From Calamus simplicifolius (Eukaryota > Streptophyta > Magnoliopsida > Arecales > Arecaceae), in assembly GCA_900491605.1 (NCBI GenBank), contig UESW01004076.1:65231-129230 (forward strand): a stretch of 64,000 bases of DNA, written 5' to 3'. Under the pieces are notes generated by a model. The model saw only the letters and a list, made by a program, of their open reading frames with translations, was not told where the DNA came from and made no database searches. A program made the position numbers and the translations under genes. This document shows positions 47,092-59,300 of the stretch, in pieces. The stretch's first letter is position 1, and each line of letters begins with the position of its first letter.

Positions 47092-48127
47092 TGTTGAGGG
47101 GTAAAATCGTCATTACATTAATATCGTGCGAGGCGGTTAAGGCTAAGGCTTCCATAGCTCGGGGCTTCCTAGCTCGGCCCTTCCGGGCTTCCGTAGCTCT
47201 TCGGGCTTCCGTAGCCCTTCCGGGCTTCCCTAGCTCCGGGCTTCCTAGCTCGGCTCGGGCTTCCGTAGCTCTTCCGGGCTTCCGTAGCTCGGCCCGTAGC
47301 TCCGGGCTTCCGTAGCTCGGCTCCCCGGGCTTCCCTAGCTCGGCCCTTCCGGGCTTCCGTAGCTCGGCCCCTTCCGGGCTTCCCTAGCTCGGCCCTTCCG
47401 GGCTTCCGTAGCTCGGCCCCCGGGCTTCCGTAGCTTCCCGGCCCCCTTCCATAGCTCGGCTTCCGTAGCTCGGCCCTTCCGGGCTTCGTAGCTCGGCTTC
47501 ATCGAGCGATCCACAACCTAACACTACCTCCGCGGAACCTGACGCGGGAGAGCCCGGGCCTACCAGAACGGCATCCTAGAAAAGAATCATGTCGGGACGT
47601 GGCCTAAAACCTATCATAACCGCCCCAGGCCTACTCAACCAGATCTCGAGACATCAAGGAGCTCTCCCAGCCGTCGATACCTGAACAAACGGGATATGGA
47701 TTCTAACGGCCCCACAACGGCCTGATTCTGCCCGCCTCCATATCGTAACAACCTCCGAACCTTCCAGAAGACGCTCAAGACCCAGGTGACAGTCTATAAA
47801 TACCATACTCAGATTCCTCCAGGTACACTCTCCTTGGGCAGGCACGCGCCTCTTCACGCGCACCTCACTGCTCTCTCCAGCAGCTCGTCGGCGCTCCTGC
47901 CCTCTGGAGCTTCCGATTGGCCGCCCCCGGAGAGGTCTCCCGGAGAGATCCACCTCCCCACTGTCTGGTTGATCGCCGATTTCTTCTCCACTGACTTGAG
48001 CGTCGGAGGGTCTTCCGCGGAGGACCACCCCCAGCGTCCCCCGCGTGTGGACTTCTTTTGCAGGTCCGCCCCCCTCTTCCCGGAGATCGACCGCGCCTGA
48101 ATCGGAGGACGGATCCCGGCGGCAACA
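47092..48127 (+). repeat. 3' LTR of the gypsy element
   Basis: About 1.04 kb. The minisatellite (about 47140-47490) is shorter and more scrambled than in the 5' LTR, which accounts for most of the length difference. TATAAATA lies at 47795-47802. A purine-rich tract (AGGGAGTGGAGGGCA) immediately precedes it. Confidence 0.92.
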
Positions 48128-48132
48128 GACCT

Positions 48133-51028
48133 TATCCACTACCATTGCCATCCTCTTTTATTCTCCACCACCAACCATAATTCTCCATAATTTTTTTGTT
48201 TTTAAATTTAAAAATTATTTTTTTATTTTGATAAATGAATATGTTTTTTAAATTTTTATTAAAAAATAGAAAATTTTTCTTTTTTTCTTAAGATAAATTG
48301 CACCCAAGAAAATGTACAGTAAAAATATAATGTTACTAAGACCTATCTTTTCTTTGGTATGACCTTGAACGATTGCCGGGATGCCTTTAAATGGACTAAC
48401 TTTAAAAGCTCCATTGCTGTTGGCAATGCTTCTGGCCCTATGCTACCTTGTTCGATGAACCAGCGCGGCAAACTAAATAGGAGGAAGATTTCCTGGCGTC
48501 CGTACGCTCATCTAACTTTCTTTTCTTCTTCCAAATATTTCGTTTGTTTTACCATCACAGGAGATGATGCTATGTCCTTCGTGCTCTGTTCTCGCATGCA
48601 TATTTCACATTTTGATGTTAAATATAACTTTAAGGACTAAATTTTACGCTCTTGTACTCTATTCTCGTTTCACATTTTGATATTAAATGTAACTTTAAGG
48701 ACTAAATTTTACGCTCTATCCTCCATACTCTGTTCTCGTTTCACATTTTGATATTAAATATAACTTTAAGGATCACTCAGCGATTCTACAGAGGATGTCA
48801 AACTTTTGGCAATCACCAATTGAGGAGCGGCCACTTGCTTGACCACGTGGTAGCTCTCAAGGATTCCTACTCTTTGCTCCGACAAACTCTAGTGGGAAGG
48901 GAGGCCATGATCATAACCCAAACTTGATGATTTAAATTTGTCATGTTGATTATCATATTTAATAATAATAATAATAAAGAGGATATTTAATTTATAATAA
49001 TTTAAAAAAATTATCAAAATTTGATAAAAATTATATTGTTAGCACTAAATATTGAAATAATATTTAATCAACTATATATTAATTAAAATATTATATAATG
49101 AGATATTTAATAATATTATATATTACATTATATGTCTATAAATTAAAATATTTATGTGATTTAAATATGTAATATTTCTAAAATTGGTTTAGAAAGAATT
49201 TTTATTTTTATTATAATATTTTATATTTAGCAAAAAAAGCTACTTAAAAATAAAAAAAATTCTAATAAAATTTAAAAACATGTGAACTGATTACTATTTT
49301 CATTATTATGAACCATGGCCATCTTTCCTTCTTGAAAATCTAATTATCAAGTATAAGTTAAGATTCTCGATACTATTAGATTACTACGAGCCAATGCCAC
49401 CTTAAGGTTCAATGGTGAAGCTAAATCTGGAAGGCAACAATAGTGTTGACCTGCCCAAGTTGTTTAAATTAGATTATTTTCTGTCAACCATAAATCCGTT
49501 TTGATAGAACACATGTTATAATCGCTGTTCTTTAACATATGACCATAGAAAATAATGAAGACTTATTTGATTTGGTTTCATAATGACTATATTCCTTATT
49601 AATATCTAAATCAAGGAATATAAAAAAATATAATAATAAAATAATCTAATTACATCTCTCTTAATGCTAGTGAGAGTCCTAAAAATTGCTGAAAAAATAA
49701 GCTAATAAATATAATTTCAAACAAAGGAACTTGCAAAATGTCCTTGGATTGAGTCATGTTTGATATTGTCTTAAATATATATAAATTTCATTCTTTCATG
49801 CAAGTTATTAGCAAGTTAATTCTTAAGTTATAATGGTCTAACTCGATTTGATTTTTTTATTGTAACATGATTGTATGTAGGTATAATTTAGTGACCCTTT
49901 CAAAAGTCGATGGATTAAAGAAAGTAAAAACAAAAAGAAATGTAAAATAAAGTTAGTGAAATCCGTAGGCTCAGAATAAAGATACCGAGAAGTAGTAGTT
50001 GTTGTTTTGTCAAAATATATAAACTTGGATTTTTTTTTTTAAGGCTACATGACTCTCTCGATGCAAGCACGTAAGAAATTAATGTTGAATGCCTATGTCC
50101 ATGTTCGTGCTCAAGTTGCCATGAGCGCTTGCTATCCGCATTGCCCATGCATGCATCACTACAAGGCACTCGCGAACGTGTCCACCGACAAGGTACCACC
50201 ATGGAGCGCCATGCCACTTTTGAAATTTTAAATCTTTTCTTTATAAAAAAAATAATTTTCTTCAAAAAATTCCCTACAAAAGGTTTAAATTTTTGAAAGT
50301 TGTTGTTAAAAAATAACATAATTTTATGAGCATCTTATATTGTGCACTGTATTTAGTATTGATTGTATCTATCCAAAAACAATTATTAGGTTGAAGGTAA
50401 TTGAGAGTAAATGGAGATAATATTTTAAAAGCTATGCAAAAAGATATCGAGTTTTTAAATTAAAAGCATCAGCAAAAGACTCAATGTAGTATAAATAAAA
50501 GCAATTGCAAAAGAATTGTAATGATAATATGAAATAATTTAATGTAATGATAATATGAAATAATTTTAAGCAAATAAAAATAATACTAGGTTATGAAGAT
50601 TTTTTATAGTAGATCTATTTTTTTTGCTTACGTTCACTGTTTAAGGCTTCACTTTAGGATTTTCATTATAATGATCTTAAACAGATAAAAATCAAATCCT
50701 TACGTGCTCTTTTTAACGATCTAAAAAGAACCCTTGTAATCCAATTTTTTGGACCAAGGATGAACCCACTCTCTTTTTATGGGCTTAAGAGAACCCTACA
50801 CTCTTAAATGAATAAGAGAAAGAAAGCAAATTACTTTAAAATAACAACATGTATAAATATAGTTCTAAACTTGAAAAGAGGATTTTGCAACTAAGGCTTA
50901 AGAACAATATTCTATAAGGCTTTCCTAATGTTTTTTACTTAATTTAAACCTAATTTATTTTTTAAAGTATATTGAACCTTATGTTCTTCTTCTACCAAGT
51001 TTTACTGTATGTTTTTTAAAAAAAAAAA
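48133..51028. repeat. 5.9 kb duplicated segment, copy B, right half
   Basis: It resumes with TATCCACTACCATTGCCATC, exactly where copy A continues after GACCT. It matches 24485-27410 with frequent short deletions and ends at the lone N at 51029. Confidence 0.92.
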
Positions 51029-51029
51029 N
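51029..51029. other. Single ambiguous base (N)
   Basis: The only N in the window. It follows an A run and coincides with the end of copy B: the sequence to its right is not the continuation seen in copy A after 27410. It probably marks a contig join or a low-quality junction. Confidence 0.9.
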
Positions 51030-53221
51030 GATTGCTGATTTAAGACAGATCATGCATGCATGAACATGTCAACGATCACTTTTTGGTAAAGAAATGTGTC
51101 AACCATCACGTAGCATCGATTAGGACTCAAAGCAGACCAATGGCTTTCTGAGACCGTTGTCACTTTCAGCCTTCCATAAGCTGGATGTCTTTGTCATTTT
51201 CCAATCATTGCAGAAGCGCCGGAAATGGTGGTTCAAGGAAATCCAATTGGAAATATAGAGAAAACAAGTCAAGAAGGTTAGGTGAGAGTAAGTGCACTAA
51301 CTGCCATACATAGGCGGCTGCACTGACCATAACATTCAATTAATTCTTAAAACACAAATATCTTATGTTTTGATTTTGCCTCAGACTACTACGTAACTGC
51401 AAATTTATTTCCCTTAATTTATTCCCTAGAGAATGCAGGAATAGCTGGTTATCCCTTCAAATAAGAGTAAAAAAAAAGTTATCCCATGTTTTTACCTTTT
51501 TGCATTTGATATGATCAATGGAATAGTCAAGGGATATCCCTAGGGATAATCAGGGGATAAACTCTATCCCGTACACTTGTTCAGGGATAATATTTTTTCT
51601 ATCAAACACTACCTAAAAGGCTATCGACTTGCTGTTGGGCAAAACATCTTTCTCTTTTTACTAAATAACCAAATTGTATTTAAGCAGCGGATACCTCGAT
51701 AATATGTCCTTTCGCTTGGTCAGAGTCATAATTTCTCTATGACAATGTCACTGTTGCAAGTTGCGGCAATGCAGTGCAAATGAGAATCTAGTAGGTTTAG
51801 TTTATTAAGATTCTTAAGCGATAGTACGTACTTTGTGTTACTTTGTGGAAATATAAGCAATTTATCTATCCAAATATATGCTACGAGCTTTCTATATAAA
51901 TGATGACTCAAAGTACAACTTTCAGGCAATATACAATTTACGGAGAGGTTAGTGTCTGATTTGTTAATTTTGTTGTAAGTGATCAATTCAATTTACTGCA
52001 GAACAGAATTTCTAATACCACAGATGTTTCAAGGGGATATGGTCGACTTTGTTGTCACTGATGATGTTGTTATAAGACTAAAATTAGCACCATCTTAGGT
52101 AAATGGTGACGGGATTGGATAAAAGAGTTGGTTTGATTAGTTGGTTTGCTGATACGCTAGATTGTGACGCGCACAAAGAAAAGATTGGGAAATGAATCTT
52201 TTCACTCGGCCAATAGGTTGATTCTTGCAAGTGATTGATCAGGACCGGAGACAATAAGATAGGTCTCGTTTCCCTTTTCATGTTCTATCTTTACAAGGGT
52301 TGAAAACTACATATTGGATGTCGATATATTCACCGTATTTTTTCAGCATATACAAGTATTAAATGAATGTTAAAATTAAAGTCTATATTTATTCTAAACG
52401 GATATGAATATAAATCAAATATTAAGTATATTTATATTTATTCTAAATGGATATAGATGCATGCTGGATATTAATTATCCATAATGTTATATTTAAATAG
52501 TTATAAATCAGATATTATGTTATATGTAAATTACAAATTAAATAGAATTAAATCATGAGAACCAACATCAACAGCATAATCATAGGAGATAAAAATAGCA
52601 TCCACCATTTAAGTTACATGAGTAAGTAGGTAAAGGCATATGGTATTTGCTACCAACCCTATCAAGGATCCAAGCCATTGGTTTGATTGGATTTGTATTA
52701 AAAACATATTAAAAATTAAAGCATTTTTTTTTTTTTAACTGAAGACCATCCTATTAATCATATAGATTTATATTCCAAATTAACATGATATAAGTTAGGC
52801 TAGCCTCCTGATAGCAACATATGGCTGAACAAAAAAAATGGCATAATGTAATCAACTAAATTATTACATGTCCTCTTACAGAGAGAAGTCCCAATTAGAA
52901 AAGACTTTCATGAAAGTTGTTGAGCAATGGGGAAATCTTGTTAGAAGAACTGACAATTTTAGTAGCACTCTATAGTCTTATTTGAAAGGAATTCTAGAGC
53001 TATATTCAAGGACTCCACAAAGACACCACCTTATGCAAGAATTTAGCCCATCTGAGCCATCCACCAATGAGTAAACTAATTCGGGTGTGCAAACTTGAGA
53101 TCCAAGCCTAAGTTTAAAAATCTTAAAGTATCTATCAAAATATCTCTAGGTCTTTCTCTTCCACTTTCTAGACTAATTTAAGCATTAGGGAGTTTTCTTT
53201 TAAGAAAATCTTTGGACCTCT

Positions 53222-53222
<1 letters not shown>
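51030..53222. other. AT-rich region downstream of NAC exon 2
   Basis: No exon is recognisable. The third NAC exon (minus strand), expected to open with the end of the NAC domain, was searched for by motif and not seen. A palindromic block with repeated GGGATA/TATCCC words occurs at about 51440-51600. Confidence 0.5.

Positions 53223-53225
<3 letters not shown>

Positions 53226-53312
<87 letters not shown>
53226..53312. repeat. Compound microsatellite TC-TA-CA beside NAC exon 2
   Basis: About 13 TC units, then about 21 TA units, then about 8 CA units, starting 26 bp inside NAC intron 2. It is likely to be highly variable in length. Confidence 0.95.
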
Positions 53313-53337
53313 TTAGACTTGGGGAGAAGTAGCTTAC

Positions 53338-56300
53338 AGTGCCATTGCTGTTGGGGTCGTCGGAGTCGTCGAGGCGGTATTCGTGCATGATCCAGTCGGT
53401 CTTCTGGCCGTGGGGGGCGCGGCCGCGGTAGAAGACAAGGGTCTTTCGCATGCCAATTTTTTCGTAGCTGGCCCTGATGGACTTGTCCCGGCCGGTGGCC
53501 TTCCAGAAGCCGGCGTTGGTGGCGCGGTTGGTCCTCGAGCCGGTGGGGTACTTGCGATCCTTGTGGCTGAAGAAGTACCATTCATTTTGATGTGCGGATC
53601 CTATTCTGCATCTCTCTGAAGCAAGGAAATTAACCAAGAGCACGTCAAAATTTGCATTAAGAACAATAATTAGCTAGCGATCCATCTTTCTAACATTTAT
53701 ACCAAGAAGTTCTGTTAATTAGTGCTAACTCTCATCATCATTCTGAGTCGAGGTTGTGCATGCTATATTAAATATAGCCCACACGTACGTGAAGGTGATC
53801 ATGTTAGACTTAATTTACTTAAATATAATTACCTCCAGCCATTATTATTTAATGGTGGTAAGGAATCTGATCTTCCTATGGACTGCACGGGAGATCTTCC
53901 TTCCTTAACGATATCGATTGATCTTCTTGATCTTCCTCTTCCTCTCGATGGATCGGTCTTCTAATCAATGAGCTCTCGCATCCAGATGGTGTATGCCTTC
54001 ATGATTGCTCTTGATCAGGGACTCATTTCCAATGCCTCCACTTTTAGGTTTCTCTCTATAGAACCTTAAGATCTCTCTCGAGGACGAACCTTGATCTCTC
54101 TCGAGAACCTTGTTCTGAAACTATAGGATCTCTCTTGAGAGAACCGTATTCAGAAACCTTAGGATCTCTCTTGAGAGAATAGTGTTCTGAACCCTTAGAG
54201 AACCCTTCGTAATGAAACCTTAGGATGGGTTCCTATTTTATACCCTTTTCCTTCAACGCTTGCCCCATCAAGCGAGCGCTTAGGAATTAAGGGAGGAAGC
54301 GGGCGCTCAGGAATTAAGGGAGGAAGCGAGCGCTTAGGAATTAAGAGAGGGGGCTGTTATCACTTTAATGGGGGATACGTTGATTTAATAAATTAGGACC
54401 ATTAATTAGATATGTTACTACATTCTCCCACTTGGTCCGTATATTTTATCAACACTGAACAAGAAACTAAATACATGAATCATAGCGATAGGTCCTCTAT
54501 AATTGAGTATTATCTTCTATGTATTACAATGCATTCAATTTCTTTATCACCATTCCAAATGTGACAACATAACATAATGAATAAACCATATGTTTATTCT
54601 GAGTCCAAAAGAAAAGTTTGTCATTTCTCAAAAGTCATATAACGTGTACACCTGAATGAGAAATAAACAAACGCTTGAAATAAGAGTTTCATTGTACAAA
54701 TTGTTATCAATACAATTATATCATGGGACCAACTCCCATTCTTATCACATGATCCTTAAACTTCTTAATTGGCATGCCTTTAGTTAAAGGATCAGCTATC
54801 ATCAATTCAGTGCTAAGTGTTCTATGACCACTTTATTCTCTTTAACACGTTCTCTTATGGCTAAATACTTAATGTCGATATGTTTACTTCGACTACCACT
54901 CTTATGGTTTTTAGCCAAAAATACAGCAGCTGAATTGTCACAGTACAATTTAATTGGCCTAGTAATGGAGTCAACAATTCTAAGCCCTGAGATGAAACTC
55001 TTCAACCATACACCTTGCGATGTAGCCTCAAAACAAGCAACGAACTCTGCTTCCATAGTAGAGGTAGCAGTCAAGGTCTGCTTTGCACTTCTCCAAGATA
55101 TGGCTCCACCAGCTAACATAAATATAAATCCTGATGTTGATTTCCGAGAATCAACGCAGCCAGCAAAGTCCGAATCTGAGTAGCCCTCTATCTCCAAATG
55201 ATCAGTTTGTCTATACATGAGCATGTAGTCCTTGGTCCCTTGAAGATACCTCATGACCTTTTTAGCAGCTCTCCAATGGTCTAAACCTGGATTACTCTGA
55301 TATCTTCCCAACATTCCTATTGCAAATGCTATGTCAGGTCTTGTGCAAACCTGAGCATACATTAGGCTTCCAACAGCTGAAGCATATGGAATGTTGTGCA
55401 TCTGTTCCCGTTCAAGTTCATTTTTAGGGCACTGGTTCAAAGCGAACTTGTCACCCTTCACTATAGGTGCAACACTTGGTGAACAATTTTTCATCCGAAA
55501 TCTCTCCAAGACTTTATTGATATAAGTTTCTTGAGACAATCCCAAAATGCCTCGAGATCTTTCTCTATGGATCTTAATGCCAATGACATAAGATGCCTCA
55601 CTCATATCTTTCATATCAAAATTTTTAGAGAGAAATTGTTTCACCTCATGTAGCAACCCTTTATCATTGGTTGCAAGTAGAATGTCATCCACATATAGGA
55701 CCAAGAAACAAATTTTGCTCCCACTAACCTTCTGGTATATACATTGATCCATGATGTTCTCTTCAAAACCAAAGGAAGAGATCACATCATGAAATTTTAA
55801 ATACCACTGACGTGAGGCTTGTTTCAATCCATATATGGATTTCTTAAGTTTGCAAACCAAATGCTCACCATCACTAGAGGAAAATCCTTCAGGTTGTTTC
55901 ATGTAAACCTCTTCCTCTAGATCTCCATTAAGGAATGCGGTCTTCACATCCATTTGATGTAACTCAAAATCAAAATGAGCTACCAATGCCATGATTATTC
56001 GGAGAGAGTCTTTCTTGGATACAGGAGAAAATGTCTCAGTGTAGTCGACTCCTTCCTTCTGAGTGAATCCTTTGGCAACGAGTCTTGCTTTATATCTCTC
56101 AATGTTGCCTTGCGAGTCTTTCTTTATTTTGAAGATCCATCTACATCCAATGGCTTTTACACCATCAGGCAACTCAACAAGATCCCAGACTCGATTAGAT
56201 GCCATAGATTCCATCTCTTCTTTCATGGCATTGAACCATAAGTTTGATTCCTTAGAACTCATGGCTTGTGAAAACGTTTCAGGATCATTTTCGGCTCCAA

Positions 56301-59300
56301 TGTTATAGTCAGATTCATGTAGATACACAACATAATCACCAGGAATTGCTGATTTCTTTATTCTAGTTGATCTTCTTAATGTTGTGTCAATGACCTCTTG
56401 AGGAGTATCTTGCACAACTGATTGTTGATGAACAACACGATCTTCTAGATTACCATCAGCTTGTGAAATCTCAATGACTGGTTGTTGGGCACTTAATTGA
56501 GTTTGAGGAGTGCTATAAATAACAACCAATCCCTCACTTGAAGTGGAAGTTGGAATAACTGAATGATCTTTCTCAGAAGAAGCCAAATACTGAGATTGAT
56601 CACTCCCACTGATCAAGTCATTCTCAAGAAATTTTGCATTTCTTGATTCCACAATCCTAGTGCTGTGAGATGGACAATAAAATCTATAACCCTTGGACTT
56701 CTCAGCATATCCAATAAAGTATCCACTGATAGTCCTTGGGTCTAGTTTCTTTTCTTGTGGATTATAGACTCTTACTTCAGATGGGCATCCCCAAACACGT
56801 ATATGTTGCAGACTCGGTTTCCAACCTTTAAATAACTCAAATGGCATTTTGGAAACAGCCTTGGTTGGAACCCGATTCAATATATACGTAGCAGTTTTAA
56901 GAGCTTCAGTCCACAAGGATTTAGGTAACTTAGAGCTGACAATCATGCTCCTTACCATGTCCAATAATGTTCGGTTTCTCCTTTCAGCTACACCGTTTTG
57001 GTCAGGAGACCCTGGCATGGTGTATTGTGCAACAATTCCATTTTCTTCAAGAAACCGAGCAAACGGACCAGGTGCTTGTCCATTCTCAGTGTATCTACCA
57101 TAATATTCTCCACCTATCTGACCTCACGATTTTAATTTGCTTGCCGCATTGTTTCTCTACTTCTGCCTTAAATACCTTAAAGGCATCTAATGCTTCGTTC
57201 TTATTATGAAGTAGGTAGAGATACATATATCGTGAATAGTCATCAATAAATGAGATGAAGTATCTCTGACCATACGAATCCATATCTGGGCTACAGATAT
57301 CCGTATGTATGATCTCCAGTATTTCCGAACTTCTCTTGGCATTTTTCTTGGACTTGTTGGTTTGCTTTCCCTTTATGCAATCCACACAAGTGTCAAATCA
57401 GTAAAATCAAGAGTATCAAGTACTCCATCTTTTACTAATCTTTTAATTCTGTCATTGGAGATATGACCTAATCTCCGATGCCATAAAATAGAGGAATTCT
57501 TATTTATAACACATCTTTTCATACCAGTTTGGGCGTGCATCACATTATAGGTGGTATTATTTTCAGATTGATTTGGAAAAGATTGTCTGACAGTGTACCA
57601 TTCCCAATAAGCTTAGATTTATAAAATAAATCAACAGAGCTTTTATTAAAATTAAAGGAATATCCTGCTGGTACAAGCCTTGACACTGAAATCAAATTTC
57701 TAGAGAAACTTGGAATATAAAATGTCTTTTCCAAATCCAAAACAAAACCAGAATGTAAAATAAGTCTGCACGTTCCAATTGCTTCCACATGTGAACCCAT
57801 CTTGTTTCCTGAATAGATGCTTTGTTCACTTCCCAATGGTTTCCTTTGATTTAGAAAACCCTGCAAGGTATTTGAAACATGGATTGTAGAACCAGAATCA
57901 ATCCACCATGTGTTATGACATATAACTAAATTGGATTCATGACATACGAATGAGGTTAGAGTACCTTCTTGTCAAGCCAAGCTTTGAATTTGAGACAATC
58001 TTTCTTTATATGTCCTTTCTTCTTGCAAAAGAAGCACTTGGACTCCTTCTTGTCTTCTGTATGGATGGATACTTTACCCTTTCCTTTGCGTTTGGCTTTG
58101 GAGCTTTAGTCTTTCTCTGAGTGACTAAATGTGCACTTTCTCCCATTTCTAAAATCAGCCTCCCTTCCTCTTGAACACACATGGTCAGAAGTTCATTAAT
58201 TGACCATTTGTCCTTATGTGTATTGTAAGATATTTTGAAGGGACTATATTGCTGTGGGAGTGAACTCAAAATAAAGTGCACCAAGAAAGATTCCGACATC
58301 TCAACCTCTAGGGATTTCAACTGAGCCGCAATGTCCCTCATCTTCATGATGTGCTCACGCACACCTCCAACCGTAGTGAGCTTCATTGATGATAACTTGT
58401 CATTAGGGTGCTAGCCATTGCCTTATCTGAAGACTCAAATTGTGCATCAATAGCCTTCAGAAGTTCCTTGACATTTTTGCACTCAGGAATTGAACCACGT
58501 ATACTAGCAGAAATTTTAGTACGTATGAACATCATACTGAGGCGATTGGACCGTTCCCATCGTTCATACGCAGCAATCTCAGCCTGAGTGCTAGTAGATG
58601 TAACTAAATGTGGTTCATCCTTCCTGATAGCATAGTCAATATCCATACACCCTAATTGAAGAAGAATTCTCTCCTTCCATAATTTATAATTATCACCACT
58701 TAAATCGAGAATGTCACATTCATATCAGAAATATTAACAGGCATAATAGCTGCATAAAAAATAAATCATGTTCATGTAATTGAATTTGAGGCATATAACT
58801 GATGTCATATTTTACCAATGTAAACATGCAATAACATGAATCAATAACATACAATAACTACCTGTGGGCTAAGTTATTATACTCAAATAGACTCATTAGC
58901 TTAATGATGTGACTAACAAATTATATTCCTTTCTTAATTCCTGTGGGTAATTAAGAAAATAATTTGTTATCGCATCCTAATAATTATATTAGTGCAACAA
59001 AAATTCCTGTGGGATAAGATTCATTACATTAATATAATTAGTCACAATTAATGTCATCTAACCTTATGTGATCTTTGCAACTCAATATATAATTTTGATT
59101 AATCAAAGATGCTGTGGCTACTCCTCAATTAATCAACATCATATTGATCACATGACATTAAATGCATATAGATTAACCAATTTAGCATGATTATTAGGTA
59201 GTGATCTTAATCAATGTAACATTTCCAAATCAAGATCCGAGTTAGTCAAATTGGCCAGGCCAGTGAAAGAGAAGTGGGGGTCCCCCCGTTGCTTTCCTTA

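Larger units (their letters stand above)
33881..48127 (+). mobile_element. Ty3/gypsy LTR retrotransposon, Tat-type, 14.2 kb, with antisense genes
   Basis: LTRs at 33881-35041 and 47092-48127 begin TGTTGAGGGG. The 3' one ends GGCGGCAACA, while the 5' one ends CAATA. GACCT flanks the element at 33876-33880 and 48128-48132. The order inside is primer-binding site, gag stub, protease, reverse transcriptase, RNase H, a second RNase H-like domain, integrase, a 63 bp repeat array, then about 6.4 kb with minus-strand transcription units. A dual RNase H and antisense genes between pol and the 3' LTR are hallmarks of Tat-lineage elements. Stops and frameshifts throughout pol show it is dead as an autonomous element. 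Confidence 0.95.
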
